A DNA stretch of 64,000 bases from Liolophura sinensis (Eukaryota > Mollusca > Polyplacophora > Chitonida > Chitonidae), in assembly GCF_032854445.1 (NCBI RefSeq), contig NC_088302.1:34071979-34135978 (forward strand). Reading direction: 5' to 3'. Position numbers and translations under genes: made by a program. Below the pieces are notes generated by a model. That model was not told the DNA's origin and did not search any database. It was given only the letters and a program-made list of their open reading frames with translations. Shown piece after piece: positions 11,093 through 23,045 of this stretch (position 1 is its first letter; each line of letters starts with the position of its first letter).

Positions 11093-14000
11093 GTGAGGTG
11101 CTGTCGAGATTGTATCAGTGACAAGAGAAGACCTAGAACCACAATAAGAAATTGATAATGCAAAGTTAAGTACAGCTTCAATTAAATCCCCAGGTAACAT
11201 CTTTTTGCGGTCAGCATAAGATAGGCCATGGAGGTGTTAAGAGTGCCTTTTTGTAACCGGCTGGGTATATTGGCCTACATAGATTTACGTATTATACCCC
11301 CAACCCAAGTGCAAACTGAGTGGTATCACTTATATTAGGCTAGATTTGATGAAACCCAAATAGAAATGTGAAGAATTTGACTTATAATCTATAGTTTGAA
11401 CTTCCTCAATTGTTAAAAGGAAAAAACCTTTAAATATCTAAGTAGGCATCACTATAAATAGACCACTTAAAACTATGCATAAATATACTTTCATGTGTTT
11501 TTTTTTTTTTACATTTTTGTGAAAAGAGTTAAAGCTGTATTCTAGGGTGGGCTTTACGGACCATACTATCAGAGTTTGAGAACTCTGACATCACAGGAAG
11601 TTTTTTCAACTCTAATCATGACACTGAATGTTGGAATAACCATTTTAACTCATGAGAAAAAGATTACTGAAATGATATTCCCAAAACTTCCTTCCTTCTG
11701 GTGAACATCAGGAGTTCCAAGATACTGCCAATATGGTTCATAAAATCCACCATTGTATTCAAATATTTAAATGGCTTTCAACACTCTGAAAAAAATGTGA
11801 AAAAAAATAAATTAAGGTTTTTTTATGCATAGTTTTCAGTTGTCTATATGATGAACCTTATTTCATATTTTAGCTTTGTTTCATTTTAATGTATAACACT
11901 TACAGTTCTCCTGATCATCATCGGTAGGAATTTGAACTGCGAGGTGCATGTAGGCCTATAATTTCAACAATTAATTTCTGTCATTTCTGTAAATGTCAAA
12001 AAGTTTGAACAATTGACCCTGTTTTTTAATTTGACTAAAGAAGCAGATGTTATGTTCATGGGGTTATTCAATTTTGGCAAGATAAATGTCTTCCTTCCTT
12101 ACCTAGTTTTGATTCTGACATTTCCTATTTGATGCACCTCTCAGATATAAAAAAATATAGCATCAACTTTCAACTAGATGAACTAATATAGAGGACTGAG
12201 ATATGAAGGAAATACCTATATAATGTACATTTAAGCAACATTAACCACTTAGTTTATACTTTCTGCTGAGTGTATGAAGCCATATTTTATATCCAGTAGC
12301 CTATTACTGCTGGGGCACAACACTCATCTTAATGACTAGCTGTATAAGTGAAATATTTTCTAATTCAGCGTTAAACACCAATCAACTAAATGTACACTGC
12401 ATGGATTATCAGTGTACATATACTTACATGTGCTATAAATCTTGTGGTGTATAAGTCTTTAAGTATTATGAATTCTTCAGGATGTCAAGCTGCATTATGT
12501 AGTCAGTGGTCCAGAGGATAAACCATTGATGCTGTTCGTTCATGGCTTTCCTGAGTTTTGGTATTCCTGGAGACACCAGATCAGGGAGTTTTCTTCTGAT
12601 TACAGGTAAATGGTTTTGTACACAGTGCTATACAGACTGGTGCAAACAATGTGATAATTGGTGCAAACAATGTGATAATTATAAACAATGGTGGCCAACC
12701 TTGCAGGGATGGTTACAGCATTAACATCAGTGACTGTCAGGTGCTTCACCCATGTTCATGGGGTTAACCAGCTACCTGCACCCCCGTCCGATTGGACGCA
12801 TGAAATAGAAAACTGGTGCTATTTGAACACCATGTTTTCAGCACTTTTAACATGGGATATGTCTGAGAAAATGAAATCCGGACACCCTGCTATAATAAAA
12901 TGTCCCTAAAAAGGGATGTTTGGACAGCCTTTTTTCATATTTCTGGCTAACCTGCAGCCAATGTTTCATGTTCAAACCCAGCTCTTGCAGCATCGGCTTC
13001 CTCTTTTAGATCTGGAGGCTGGTCAGGTACCTGGTGAAAAGCAGGAGTTTACTCTGCATGGATACACTCTGTTTTGTTCCAACTGTAAACCTTACTGGCT
13101 TTATCATATAAATGAAAACTTCTTGAGTATATTGTATGTGTTGAATCTCAATCAAATTCGTGATGACATGTTGTCTACTGTAAAAGTAAACATTGTAATT
13201 TATTTTATGAAATTCTGCCTTAGGGCATGGCTGGGCACACTGGGCAAACAGGCCTTTGTCCTACTTAAGTCATGTACTTGATTTGGTCATACCAAAAAGG
13301 AAAAAAAAATGTCAGTTTAATAGAATGGTAATTGATTCTTGTCTCTTGGATTTACTTCATTTTTCTTTGTCTGAAATTTAATTACTGTAGCATTCTGATA
13401 TAATGTTTAAGTTTTCTCTGTTTACATACGTGCTGCATGTCTGAATTCCTCAGGGTTGTTGCCGTGGATCAGCGTGGTTACAACGAGTCAGAAGCACCTG
13501 ATGGCATGATGAATTACTCAGTGCGCAAATTGATTAAAGACCTGAAACAGCTTATCCCTGCTCTTGGTGTGTATGATAATGCATGTATTAGGTTACTGTG
13601 GTTGATTTCCCATTAAGATATACTGGAGGCAAGCAGCAACACATTCTGGCTGTATATTCATTTATCTGTACATTGTGGTCAGAAAAAACACACAATTTCT
13701 GCTGTCATACGTGTATGATTTATAGTATGACACTATGAACGCATGAACTTTCTCATGTATATTTCAATCTGTAGCCTGATTGAAGTATGACTGAAATAAC
13801 TGTCTGTTTCAGCTGTTACCCTAATTCTTCAACGTTTTTGCATATGAAAGAGCAAGTTTCAGTGCAGTTTATGCACATTTTTAATTTGATTTTGGAGACA
13901 AAATTACACTTTTTGGTTAAAAAATGAATAATTTTTTCACTGAACACAGAATGGTATCTTCATAATATACTTGAATAAACACCTTGCAAACATGCGGAAA

Positions 14001-16913
14001 GGTTGAAGAATTACAGTACTGTATAATTGAAATATTATTTGAGAAGTAAATGAATAAATATGACATCTTGGGTGACCGTTCCAAAATAGGGGCCTCATTG
14101 GATCTTGACCATTTGACTCTTGACCAGTGAGGTCAGATGTTTGAATCCAGCTTTTGCTGCTTCGGTTGTGGTTGTAAGTCGAGACGTTTGTCATACAACT
14201 GGTGGGTGTGGTTGATGTACACTGCGCACTCGTCCGCCAATAAACCTAACCACAGCCATGTGAATGAAAAGTTGTTGAGTATGGCATTAAACACCAATCA
14301 TGTAATGAATAAGACATGACAATCTCTATATTTTTGACATCATGATGGGTGTTTTGTTTTGGCAGCATGGTTCTCACACGTAAGACATGGGTCTAGGTTA
14401 TAGCATCTGTTTTTATCCCTCCAGGCTATGACAAATGCGTGTTGGTGGGCCATGACTGGGGTGGGGCTATAGTCTGGATGTTTGCCATGAAATACCCACA
14501 TTTGGTCGACAGACTCATCGTGCTGAATGGGCCCCATCCTGGGATGTTCGAAGAGTTTATCAGGACAAGCTGGAAGCAGTTTAAAATGTCCTGGTAAGTC
14601 TTCAACGTAGTATGTTTATTTATTTATTTGATTGGTGTTTTACACTCAACAATGTTACACTTATACAACTGCGGCCAGCATTATTGTGGGAAGAAAGGAA
14701 GCCAGCATGAGCTGGTCTTGAACTCACGGTCACCGCATTAGTGAGAGGGTCCTGGGTCATTGTGCCGCACTGGCGAGCTAATCCCGCTCGGCCACAGAAG
14801 CCCCTCAACATAATGTATGGCAAAGTGGTGATACATGCACCCTTCATCTTCATCCTTTTTCAGTTGCCTCTGCAACCAATGTATTGGAACATTCTGAGAG
14901 AAGTACTGGGTGTAAAAAAATAATTTGTATAGTTTTATGAAGCTTGCACCTTTAATGACACAAACAAAAGTGGTTTAGTGGTTGAAGAGGTTTTTCTTTT
15001 TGAAAAATTTGTTCATGTTCATGTTGTGTAGAAAAGCTGTTTTGAACACATTCACTTCATGAGTACATCTGTGCTTATGTAGTGTTCATTATGCAGTGAG
15101 TTATGTTCATAATTCGCTTGTTTTGTCCACAGGTACATCAGTTTCTTCCAAATCCCCTTCATCCCTGAAATATCAGGCTGGATAAATGATTACAAAATGC
15201 TTGAGGAGTGCTTTAACGGGAAGAAAATGGGAATTTGTAATGGGAAAGTGTCACCTGAAGATGTAGAGGCGTACAAGTATGCGTTCTCTGGGAAAGGTGA
15301 GAGTCCTAGTCCTGTACTGTCTGTTTTATAAGGTGTGATGTGATTGTCAAAAAGAACTTGCCTTTCATTTCACTGTCCTTACTAGTGTGTGCTAATGTTG
15401 GGAATTTGTGTATTTATATTTATATGTGTGTGATATATACCATCAGTATGCATTTGAAGATTTTCTGCGTTTTCTAGAGTAGAGCTGAGAATTTGGATCA
15501 GTAGATGTGCTGTTTTTCTATGATACAAGACAAATACATGTATGTATGATCCCACATGAACTTGAGAAATGCCTCCAATAATCAGAGTGAAATTCACAAG
15601 GTAAATATGTAGAACACAAATGTGTTTGTGAAGACTAAATATCTTTTCTTTTTTTGAGATTTGCTGATAGTCTATTTGAGTGTTTTTTCCTTGAACAGTG
15701 AGAATGTTGGTGGTTCTGTGTGTTTAAATTCTGTATGGAATGGGTTAATCTGGTTTTAGAAGTAAGGAATATGAGAAGTGAAACAGTAGATGTAAAGAAG
15801 AAGTCACAGTTGGTGTGTGTGTTACACATGTACATGTAACATGCATATTTTCTCTTGAAGCCGGGAGACCCAGGGATCTTGTTTCGGGTCATACCAAAGA
15901 CTTCAAAAATGGTACTTACTGCTTCCTCTCTTGGCGCTCAACAATGAGAGGTTAGATCAAAGCAACATAACTGCCCTTACAAGGTATACTAGAGGTATAC
16001 TTGAGGTACCTCCGAGGTGTACCACTGGCCCCAGTAGCACAGTTGGTAGTATGCGCTTGGGGAGCGGTAGATCCAGGGTCAATCCCGGGTCAAGTCATAC
16101 CTGAGACTTTAAAAGAGGAAGTTGTAGCTTCCTCACTTGGCGATTAGCATGAAGGGGATGGTGCAACTACTGGTTGACCTGTATCAGTATAATGGCTTGG
16201 GCGGTGTGGCTTACTTGCCTTCGGTAAGTCGTCTCAGTGAAGCGGCAATAGATAAAAGAGTGGTGTATACACCTCATCTATACCTCATACTGAGCTGCAC
16301 ACCTCATGTCTGTGAGGGTGGTTGGCCAGGTGTCAGTATAATGTGACTGAGTGAGACGTCATGTCTGGTGTCTTAACAGCATGATTGTTAAGTATGACCC
16401 CAAGCATACATACATATATACATACATACATACATACATATATGTTTTGTCGTCTGTATTTTATTAGAAGGGTTTTATGGACAGATCAACTATTGGTGTA
16501 TGTTTTCTCCTCTGTATTTCATTAGGAGGGTTTTATGGTCCCATTAACTACTGATGTATGTTTTGTCGTCTGTATTTTATTGGGAGGGTTTTATGGTCCC
16601 ATCGACTACTGATGTATGTTTTCTCCTCTGTATTTTATTAGGAGGGTTTTATGGTCCCATCAACTATTATCGTGCTGCCTTATGGGACTCAAGGGATCCC
16701 CTCCCCTACTGCCTGATAGAGACACCCACCTTGGTAATCTGGGGGGACAAAGATGTGGCCCTGGACCCTCAGTTGGCTCATGTACCCAAGAAATATGTGT
16801 CCAACTTAACAGTGGAACATGTGGAAAATGCCAGCCATTGGGTTCAGGTGGACCAACCAGATGTAGTCAACAAACACATTAGAGAGTTCCTCAAGGGGAG
16901 TAAGCAAGAGTAG
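10940..16913 (+). CDS. EPHX4: EPHX4/EPHX3-like epoxide hydrolase, 6 exons
   Basis: Membrane-anchored alpha/beta-hydrolase that opens epoxides to diols through an Asp-His-Asp triad and lid tyrosines. Six coding exons join in frame: 10940-11092, 12481-12605, 13454-13566, 14425-14593, 15133-15296 and 16642-16913. They give 331 residues, against about 360 for vertebrate EPHX3/4. An N-terminal hydrophobic anchor is followed by the CLEDPSLG linker, HGFPEFW (72-78, oxyanion hole), GHDWGG (139-144, nucleophile Asp141), lid Tyr188 and Tyr251, GDKD (acid Asp279) and SHW (His307). All introns are GT/AG. The linker and the DQPD-VNK C-terminal region look closer to EPHX4 than to EPHX3. The start is uncertain: the frame is open back to 10886 without an ATG, and the first in-frame ATG (10940) halves the anchor. 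Family certain; orthology likely but not tested. Confidence 0.92.
12331..12390 (+). mobile_element. SINE-A 3' end only
   Basis: TATAAGTGAAATATTTTC followed by GCGTTAAACACCAATCAAC is the SINE-A 3' terminus, lying in intron 1 of the hydrolase gene. The head and body are absent. Confidence 0.6.
12481..12605 (+). CDS. EPHX4: hydrolase exon 2: oxyanion motif
   Basis: Acceptor AATTCTTCAG| and donor CAG|GTAAAT. Encodes DVKLHYVVSG, then the HGFPEFWYSW oxyanion-hole motif, ending in a split Arg codon. Earlier exon of the same protein is in phase 0. Confidence 0.95.
12639..12680. repeat. 21-bp tandem duplication
   Basis: TGGTGCAAACAATGTGATAAT is present twice head to tail in intron 2, just after the exon 2 donor (motif GGTGCAAACAATGTGATAAT). 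Confidence 0.85.
12925..13165 (+). mobile_element. degenerate SINE in intron 2
   Basis: TGTTCAAACCCAGC near 12970 is B-box-like. Downstream, ATAAATGAAAACTTCTTGAG and TGTTGAATCTCAATCAAA mirror the SINE-A 3' body. An old, heavily mutated copy. Confidence 0.5.
13454..13566 (+). CDS. EPHX4: hydrolase exon 3
   Basis: Acceptor TTCCTCAG|, donor G|GTGTGT. Encodes VVAVDQRGYNESEAP, matching the family's VALDLRGYG strand and loop. Too short for an ORF scan of 60 codons, but homology and phase on both sides are exact. Confidence 0.93.
14070..14310 (+). mobile_element. degenerate SINE in intron 3
   Basis: TGTTTGAATCCAGC (B-box-like, near 14131) is followed by a diverged body and by GTTGTTGAGTATGGCATTAA, then ACACCAATCA, the SINE-A-type 3' end. 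Confidence 0.5.
14425..14593 (+). CDS. EPHX4: hydrolase exon 4: nucleophile elbow
   Basis: Acceptor CCCTCCAG|, donor TG|GTAAGT. Encodes CVLVGHDWGGAIVW with the nucleophilic Asp in the Gly-His-Asp-Trp-Gly elbow, then NGPHPGMFEEF. Confidence 0.95.
14614..14805 (-). mobile_element. SINE-A in intron 4, internally deleted
   Basis: Begins 20 bases past the exon 4 donor with the inverted tail TTTATTTATTTATTTGATTG. It continues with GCGGCCAGCATTATTG and ends in the inverted head (CTGGCGAGCTAATCC). The segment between GGGAAGAAAG and GAAGCCAGCATGAGC, present in full copies, is missing. Confidence 0.75.
15133..15296 (+). CDS. EPHX4: hydrolase exon 5: lid
   Basis: Acceptor TTGTCCACAG|, donor G|GTGAGAG. 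Encodes YISFFQIPFIPE and the rest of the lid domain. The Tyr of YISFFQ occupies the place of the first lid tyrosine. Confidence 0.94.
15855..15960 (+). mobile_element. SINE-C 3' part in intron 5
   Basis: GAAGCCGGGAGACC followed by GGGTCATACCAAAGACTTCA and AATGGTACTTACTGCTTCC matches the inverted element at 4780-4905. The head is missing. Confidence 0.55.
16026..16440 (+). mobile_element. SINE-B in intron 5, CATA-tailed
   Basis: Head GGCCCCAGTAGCACAGTTGG, GGGAGCGGTAGATCCAGGG and the GAGGAAGTTGTAGCTTCCTC body are intact. The 3' part is diverged, and TTAAGTATGACCCCAAGC runs into CATA repeats (16405-16440) instead of the usual CACT repeats. Confidence 0.7.
16443..16674. repeat. 58-bp tandem repeat across exon 6 acceptor
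   Basis: Four units start TGTTTT at 16443, 16501, 16559 and 16617, a period of exactly 58. Each contains an intron end and the first part of exon 6 (GGGTTTTATGG...). Units 1 and 3 share GTCGTCTG and units 2 and 4 share CTCCTCTG, which suggests duplication of a dimer. Acceptor AG is kept in units 1 (16466), 2 (16524) and 4 (16640, the one that continues the gene); unit 3 has GG there. Entering at unit 1 or 2 meets a stop before the true exon. Confidence 0.95.
16642..16913 (+). CDS. EPHX4: hydrolase exon 6: acid and His
   Basis: Acceptor TTTTATTAG| at 16641, stop TAG at 16911-16913. Encodes GPINYYR (second lid Tyr), WGDKD (acid) and ASHW (His). The acceptor and the first 33 bases of this exon belong to the fourth unit of a 58-bp tandem repeat. 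Confidence 0.95.
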
Positions 16914-17289
16914 ATGCAAGGCATATATATGGTAGTAAATGTATGTACATGTTAGCGTTGTTTCTGTGTGTGTTAATGAATATACATTGAATTATTTTTA
17001 TGGTAGATGATTGATTGTATTTGAACTTTAGTTCTCATTCTTTTTCTTTGTTTTTTTTTTGTTTTTTTTTCATTATTGGTATAGCCTGACTGTTCATAGG
17101 CAAGGGGTAAATATACTGCAAAATAATTACATAGATACATATAGAAATCAGACTTTCAGTTATTCTGTCATAGAAGTAATGCAGAATATTTTGTGAGCAT
17201 ATGATTCGATGGGCAGTGATCTAAGGATGGAACAATTCACATATCCAAGACATGCCTTTCATAAAGTACATGTATCTTAGATTTTTTAA

Positions 17290-17295
17290 AATAAA
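17290..17295 (+). promoter_or_regulatory. possible polyadenylation signal
   Basis: AATAAA hexamer 377 bases after the hydrolase stop. A second one lies at 17824-17829. Which is used cannot be told from sequence. Confidence 0.35.
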
Positions 17296-17823
17296 CCAGG
17301 CATTTGAATTGCTTATTTTTTCACATATTTCACCCTTTGTCTTATTCTGCTCTGTAGAATAAGACAAAATATGCATTGATTTGGACTGGAGGAATCTTAA
17401 ATATTATGTCTATAATATAGTTTTTAAAACTTATGATTCCAGTTAACAGACTGGCTCAATAATGATAAAGGCTTTGCATAATAATTTATGAATTTATGAT
17501 ATAAATATTTAAAAAATTACGTTGATTGATAAAGTAATATTTATATATTTCATGTATATGTACCTGATGTACTTTATGTGATATTATAAGGACATTCATG
17601 ATTTTATGCATGAAGTGAATGGAATAAGTATGTGAGAGTATTTTCATTTATGACTTTGTATTTTTACGAATATATTATAATTTCTCAATGGATGGAGTTC
17701 CCCCTTGGGTCATATATTACTGCCAAAAATGACAGTTATTCATGTAATAACGTAATTTAGGATCTTAATGAAGATTTACAAAGATTTTCATGAAAAATAC
17801 ATTTTATTTGTGTGAAATTTTTA

Positions 17824-17829
17824 AATAAA
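17824..17829 (+). promoter_or_regulatory. possible distal polyadenylation signal
   Basis: Second AATAAA hexamer downstream of the hydrolase gene, in TTAAATAAATATATTG. Confidence 0.3.
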
Positions 17830-18160
17830 TATATTGTATCAATAATTTAGTCAGATATTTAACTCTCAGTTTTTGTTACTGATTTAACGTACAATCTGGC
17901 AAAATTCTGACATCTGCGGTTAAAAAATAAGAGGTCATATCACATTTCAAATTCAAAATCTTCATACAAAAATGAAGTTGAAATTGGGTCTGTACAGAGG
18001 GCCCCTGGGCTTGATCCAGGGGGGATAACACCAGGCACTGGCCTATGCTAAATATTCTATATGAATTGTGGGCGCAATTTGTACTGCAAAAGTTATCTCC
18101 CTTTTATCGTACGGTAATTCTGCTGTTGCTTGTCGTGGAATTGCACGGACGTCCCTGTGT

Positions 18161-18428
18161 TTTATTTATTTATATATTTGATTTGTGTTTTATGCCGTAC
18201 TCAGGAATATTTCACATACGACGGCGACCAGCACTGTGATGGGAGGAAACCGGACTGAGCCCGGGGGAAGCCCACGACCATCCGCAGGTTGCATGCGGAC
18301 CTACCCACGTACGGGCGGAGAGGAAACCAGCATGAGCTCGACTTGAACTCACATGCAGGCCTACCGCATTGGTGAGAGGCTCCTGAGTCATTGCGCAGCG
18401 CTGGCGTGCTAACACCCTCGGCCACGAA
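18161..18428 (-). mobile_element. SINE-A, near full length
   Basis: From the inverted tail TTTATTTATTTATATATTTG through GCCGTACTCAGGAATATTTC, the GGGAGGAAACCGG body and CTTGAACTCACATGC (B box complement) to GCTGGCGTGCTAACACCC. The organisation is complete. No convincing target-site duplication seen. Confidence 0.85.
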
Positions 18429-19079
18429 AAACATTTGCATTCAGCTTTTAATTGTTTACAGTTTGCTCTTTTGACAGTATTGTGGCTGGCAATTTTACAT
18501 CTACATTGTTGCTTATTGCTTTCAGATGATACGTTTTCACTCCAAAGTTGATACGTTTTTATAATGGAATTAATGGTTAAGGCATCTAGTGGTTTATTGA
18601 AATGGTCAGTGGTTGGTTGGTTGGTTGACGTTCCAGATCCCCTTCCCCCTCAGAAAATCTGCCTTTAGAAGTACTTGGCTTGTTTACTATGGCCTTAAGA
18701 TGTTGACAGCCTTGGCCAGTTAAATTATTGTAGCCATGTCGAATACTTACACCTGTTTATACAGCACAGAAGTTGCAGCTGAATTTCATATTGACCGGTT
18801 CAAAGTGGAGTGATGGATTGAATGGTCATTTATTCCCCATGTTTCTCTTGTGCCATTGTCTAGATGCGTGTTATCCAGTATAGATAGATTGAAGAACGAC
18901 AAAGTGGAGATCCAGGTGCTGTATTCTAGACCGGGCCGTAAACATACAAGTACATGTACATGAGGTTGGCGTAATGCACTCCACCTATAGTTTATATATA
19001 TATACGCGATGCGCTACAACAAGGCTTTGTGATATGTATGCGTAAATCGTAACAGCCATTTCATAATCACCGCAATGTA

Positions 19080-19175
19080 ATGACGAAATATCTTTGAATA
19101 TTACAGATTGTTGCATGCAGCGAGTTAAACCAGATCGGCCACGACAGTGTGACGGTTGGCAAATTGTCATCATGT
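19080..19175 (-). repeat. dispersed repeat K
   Basis: Minus strand reads AATTTGCCAACCGTCACACT followed by GTCGTGG and CTGGTTTAACTCG. The same order of motifs occurs at 47900, 54060, 56040 and 59765 on the plus strand. Confidence 0.55.
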
Positions 19176-19393
19176 AACCGTTTAAATATCTTTGGTGGTC
19201 TTCAAGGGTGTCGGATTCTAGTTGCATGAGTTCAGTGTAGATGACTGGTGTTTTCTCTCTCATGCATTTTACGTCAGTGGACGTCAAGAACTTATCCTTT
19301 GAGCCTGGTTTCATTTAAACAAGTTCCTTGCGTACCAGTCGCATAATGCTGGTTGGCCGTTTTATTTTGAATATGAACAAGTCAGTTTGTCCA

Positions 19394-19431
19394 TATTTAT
19401 TGATTTATTTGATTGGTATTTACGCCGTACA
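19394..19431 (-). mobile_element. SINE-A tail remnant
   Basis: TTTATTGATTTATTTGATTG followed by GTATTTACGCCGTAC is the inverted 3' end of SINE-A. Nothing else of the element remains. Confidence 0.55.
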
Positions 19432-19999
19432 CATGTTTGAACATGTAGGCTCAAGAATTGTGGTAAACGAGGAAAGAGTTGTGTATACGTGCAAGACAAC
19501 GTTGTACATGCACACGTTCTGCTTTACTTTCTCGTCCGACGTGTAAAAAAGGTTAGTTCTTCCAAGACACCTGATTTGGTTCGTTGAGATGCAACATAAA
19601 CACTAGTGGAACCAAACAAAGAACCATGCCAGCCGTGTTCGGTTCCCGGCTTGGATGTCGAGTGAAAATCAAATACCTAATTTGTGGTTTTTCAAGTTTT
19701 TAAGGTTGGTTTTTCATATGGATCATATGGTTTTTCACATGAAGTCTTGTTCATCAAACTGTGGTGCGAAAATCATTGAGACAGATCCAAATGAATGTCG
19801 GTTCCATTATATGCTTCCTCCTGGATCAGGTACATGTACCAAATTGGGGATATAGAAGGGTAGTGAGAACCTCTTGTTTGCGATAAGCAAGTCAATGGAC
19901 GACCTAAGTAAGTAGGGCTGCATCAAGACGTAATCTCTTAAACAATAAAACACTATGATCGCTACAGAATTAATATTTCATGCGTGGAATGAGAAATAT

Positions 20000-20061
20000 G
20001 CACCTTGTTTGGCCATGTGCACACTTCTGCACCTTGTTTGGCCATGTGCACACCTCTGCAC
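20000..20061. repeat. 29-bp tandem duplication
   Basis: CACCTTGTTTGGCCATGTGC followed by ACAC is repeated at 20001 and 20030, a 29-base period with one or two differences. Confidence 0.85.
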
Positions 20062-22696
20062 CTATTGATCAAGGATATCTTACAGGAAGGAAATGAAAAG
20101 TTGTATTCAGCTGTACAAACCATTTCCACCTCCCACAGACCCATCAACACCGCATGGATTCACTATTTCTCGATCCCTTCATCTTAGCTACGCACTGACT
20201 AAACACTGGAGGGTGTGGTCATACTTGGAACGTCGCCGTCTCTTTAGCCGACCCTGCAGCGTATAGAACTATAACGGCGCTCTTGAAGGACCGTTAATTG
20301 TTCGCTGACGTATCGATCGCCTCATCACATCGTGGTAACTATTATAAATAAAACAGACTTTGCGAAGCACGGACTGTATGTACAAAGCAATGTCCGTCCA
20401 TTGCTGGAGTCCAAGATGAGGGGAATATCCACCCGTTCTTAATTGCAAGACCAACTGGTTCTCCTTTTGTTCGTATTTACAGACTGGATTGGCTTCGTCA
20501 GGAAAAGAGAACCTATTACGCTAAGTGGATAAGCGTCGTAACATTTTATCTGAAGACTCTCTCAAAGCGTGTAACGACAGCAAAAAAATTTTGAAATTAT
20601 TTGTTTACATGTGCCGTGTTTACAAAGCTTGCAAGCACACAGTTGGTAGGAGCTTTCATAACCTAAGTCTCACACAGAACATAACCTCGACATGCAAGCT
20701 AACGTGTATTGACAGATACCAGTTTTTATTGACTCAAGATTCTTATTTCTAATTCTTGCGTTTCATTGAGTATAAAAAAATTTAGTGAAAAGCGTACCTG
20801 AATAGGTTAATTCATATTTGCAAACAACGAGCAAATGTGTGCCACATTAACACATCCAAGCAGTTATTTGTGATGTCAAACACATTTGTAACGCTTTCGT
20901 CACCATTCGTTTTCACAAAATTGGCGTTCGAAACGGAAAATGAAAAAAACTTAAAAACGCAGAAACAAAAGGATGAAAAAGACAAAATAAGAAACACAAC
21001 AACGAATAGAGAACAGAGACTTAAGCATCTGGTGACATTGCTAGAGCAATATGTAGATGTATAGTTTCCAAAGATGTCGAACAGCTATAGGGATACATGT
21101 GAAAGATTGTGGCAGTTGTTTGTCATCGAGGAAAGATCAGATTTAAAAACGATCATGAATGAAAAATTATTATCTGTAGAAAAGAACATACTTGTTTAGC
21201 GTCTGCATATAATTGTTAAATTGACATGTTAACTCAATATACTTTTCCACCATAATCAAATGACGCCATAATTGTAAGGTTTTCGCCAACACTATTTATT
21301 TTGCTTATTGATTACTATTAATTGTACAAACTGTCTTTTCCTGTGCACAGGGAACTAAAGACTGTTTAGCTGAGCAGCAGTCTTCTGGACGCTCATTCCT
21401 GTCGGAATTTTTTTGTACCCATATATGCATGTACCCAGGGGCGTTTAATGCTTGGACCACACAAAAGCGCAATCAATGGGGTACTTAATCATAGATGGAG
21501 CTGTATTGACAATGGCTTCCAGACTGGTACGCAGGAGCCATGATCTCTGTAACATTATCCAGGTGACAAGAGTTGAGTGTGTGTATTGGGGCGGTTAGGT
21601 GAGCACATCCAGTGGAAGATCTCTGCACGGCAAAAGAACATGGAAAGATCTCTAAAGATACAGCGCTTTGTTTTCTTTCTGCGCCAAAGCGTAAGGCATT
21701 TAATTGTATTATTAGGTAATTTATGTGCCCAATCCAGACATTATCAGGCAAATCAAGGCAGTTTGAGGTCATAAAGTTTGCTGACAAAGTGACAGAGGTT
21801 TAGGTGAAAAATAAACTTCATCAATTGCCATAATTTCATTTGAATTTTCCTTCAAAGTTTTATGACGCTGTTTTACTGAAATGGGCTGATGTTTACACAT
21901 GATGTGTTTATGGACTAAAGCCCTTGGGTGTGTGAAGCACGTATGCATGTAAATGCCCGATACACTGAGGGCTGTGGCACTACCCTGTAGCTAGCTGTCT
22001 TGACACAAAGCATCTTGATGCAACCTAATTTAGATACTCAGTAGCGGATAAAATGCAATAAACTTATTTAATGTTTTATTACAGACAGCTTAAGCGTATC
22101 TCGCGTTAACAATGCCAGTGTACGCATCATTGGTTTTCATCTCAGATGAGGGAAATGTGGATAACTCATGCAAAATAGGCTGTTTTTGCAGTCAAGTCGC
22201 ATTATTAATTATTCTGAAAAGGGCAGTCAATCATTAAACAACAAACTGTTGGTCATTTTATTGACCATTAACTAAGTGTAGTTATTTATTGACTGGTTCC
22301 AGTGCCAGTTGAGACTGCTTGTTGATCCATACCAGATGTATTAAGTGAAAGCAACTGACTTGCAAGGTATAATAAAGAACAAATTTATCTACACCCATCC
22401 AACATAGAAGAGAACTTCACATACATACAGGCTCTAATTAACATCACGAGGTATATTTAACCTAATTGTGTTAGAGGAGGACGAATGTACTTTTAGTCCA
22501 CTAAAATGTATCACCCATGAGCACGCATCCTCTCAGTTGTAGCAAATCCATCGGGCAATAACATGCATCAATTTTGTCCTTTGTATGCACAGAAAGGGTA
22601 ATGCTGCTAAAGAAATAACGAAGGAGAAGAAACGCTGTATGTGGAACTCAAGAAGGGTCATTGTATAGGCATTTGTCACGCTTATGGGCTTAATCT

Positions 22697-23045
22697 GGGC
22701 CGCTGTATCAGCAAATAACACACTGCACAATACAGGCCACTGTATCGGCAAATAACAGACTGCTCAATCAGCCCCGCTGTGACTGGATGTAACGCACTGT
22801 TCAATCAGGGCCACCGTATCGGCATGTAACACGTTCCTCAATCTGGGCCTCTGTATCCACATATAACTCACTGCTCAGTTTGGGCCGCTGTATCAGCATA
22901 TAACATACCGCTCAATTTTGGCCATTGTATCGACATATAACACGTTGCTCAATCAGGGCCACTGTATCGGCAAATATCACACTGCTCAGTTTGGACCACT
23001 GTATCGACATATAACACGTTGCTCAATCAGGGTCACTGTATCGGC
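22697..23045 (+). repeat. 37-bp minisatellite, about 9 units
   Basis: Unit contains CCACTGTATCGGCATATAAC then ACACTGCTCAATC. Units are diverged from each other. This is block E of the long repeat; related arrays lie at 28866-29225, 31406-31612 and (inverted, 39-bp form) 31950-32215. Confidence 0.9.

Larger units (their letters stand above)
16914..18160. other. hydrolase 3' UTR and flank
   Basis: AT-rich sequence after the stop, with T-runs near 17046-17070. It should hold the 3' untranslated region. No other gene seen. Confidence 0.5.
18430..20834. other. non-coding stretch
   Basis: No gene recognised, apart from the small repeats listed separately. A short TTGG run lies near 18608-18625. 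Confidence 0.5.

Noticed and set aside
16554-16641. upstream extension of the exon 6 frame as coding
   Set aside because: It lies within the intronic part of the 58-bp repeat. The acceptor at 16641 gives exact phase with exon 5 and family homology starts there.
22697-23045. CRISPR-like array of short repeats
   Set aside because: Units are contiguous without unique spacers and lie in an animal genome; a minisatellite.
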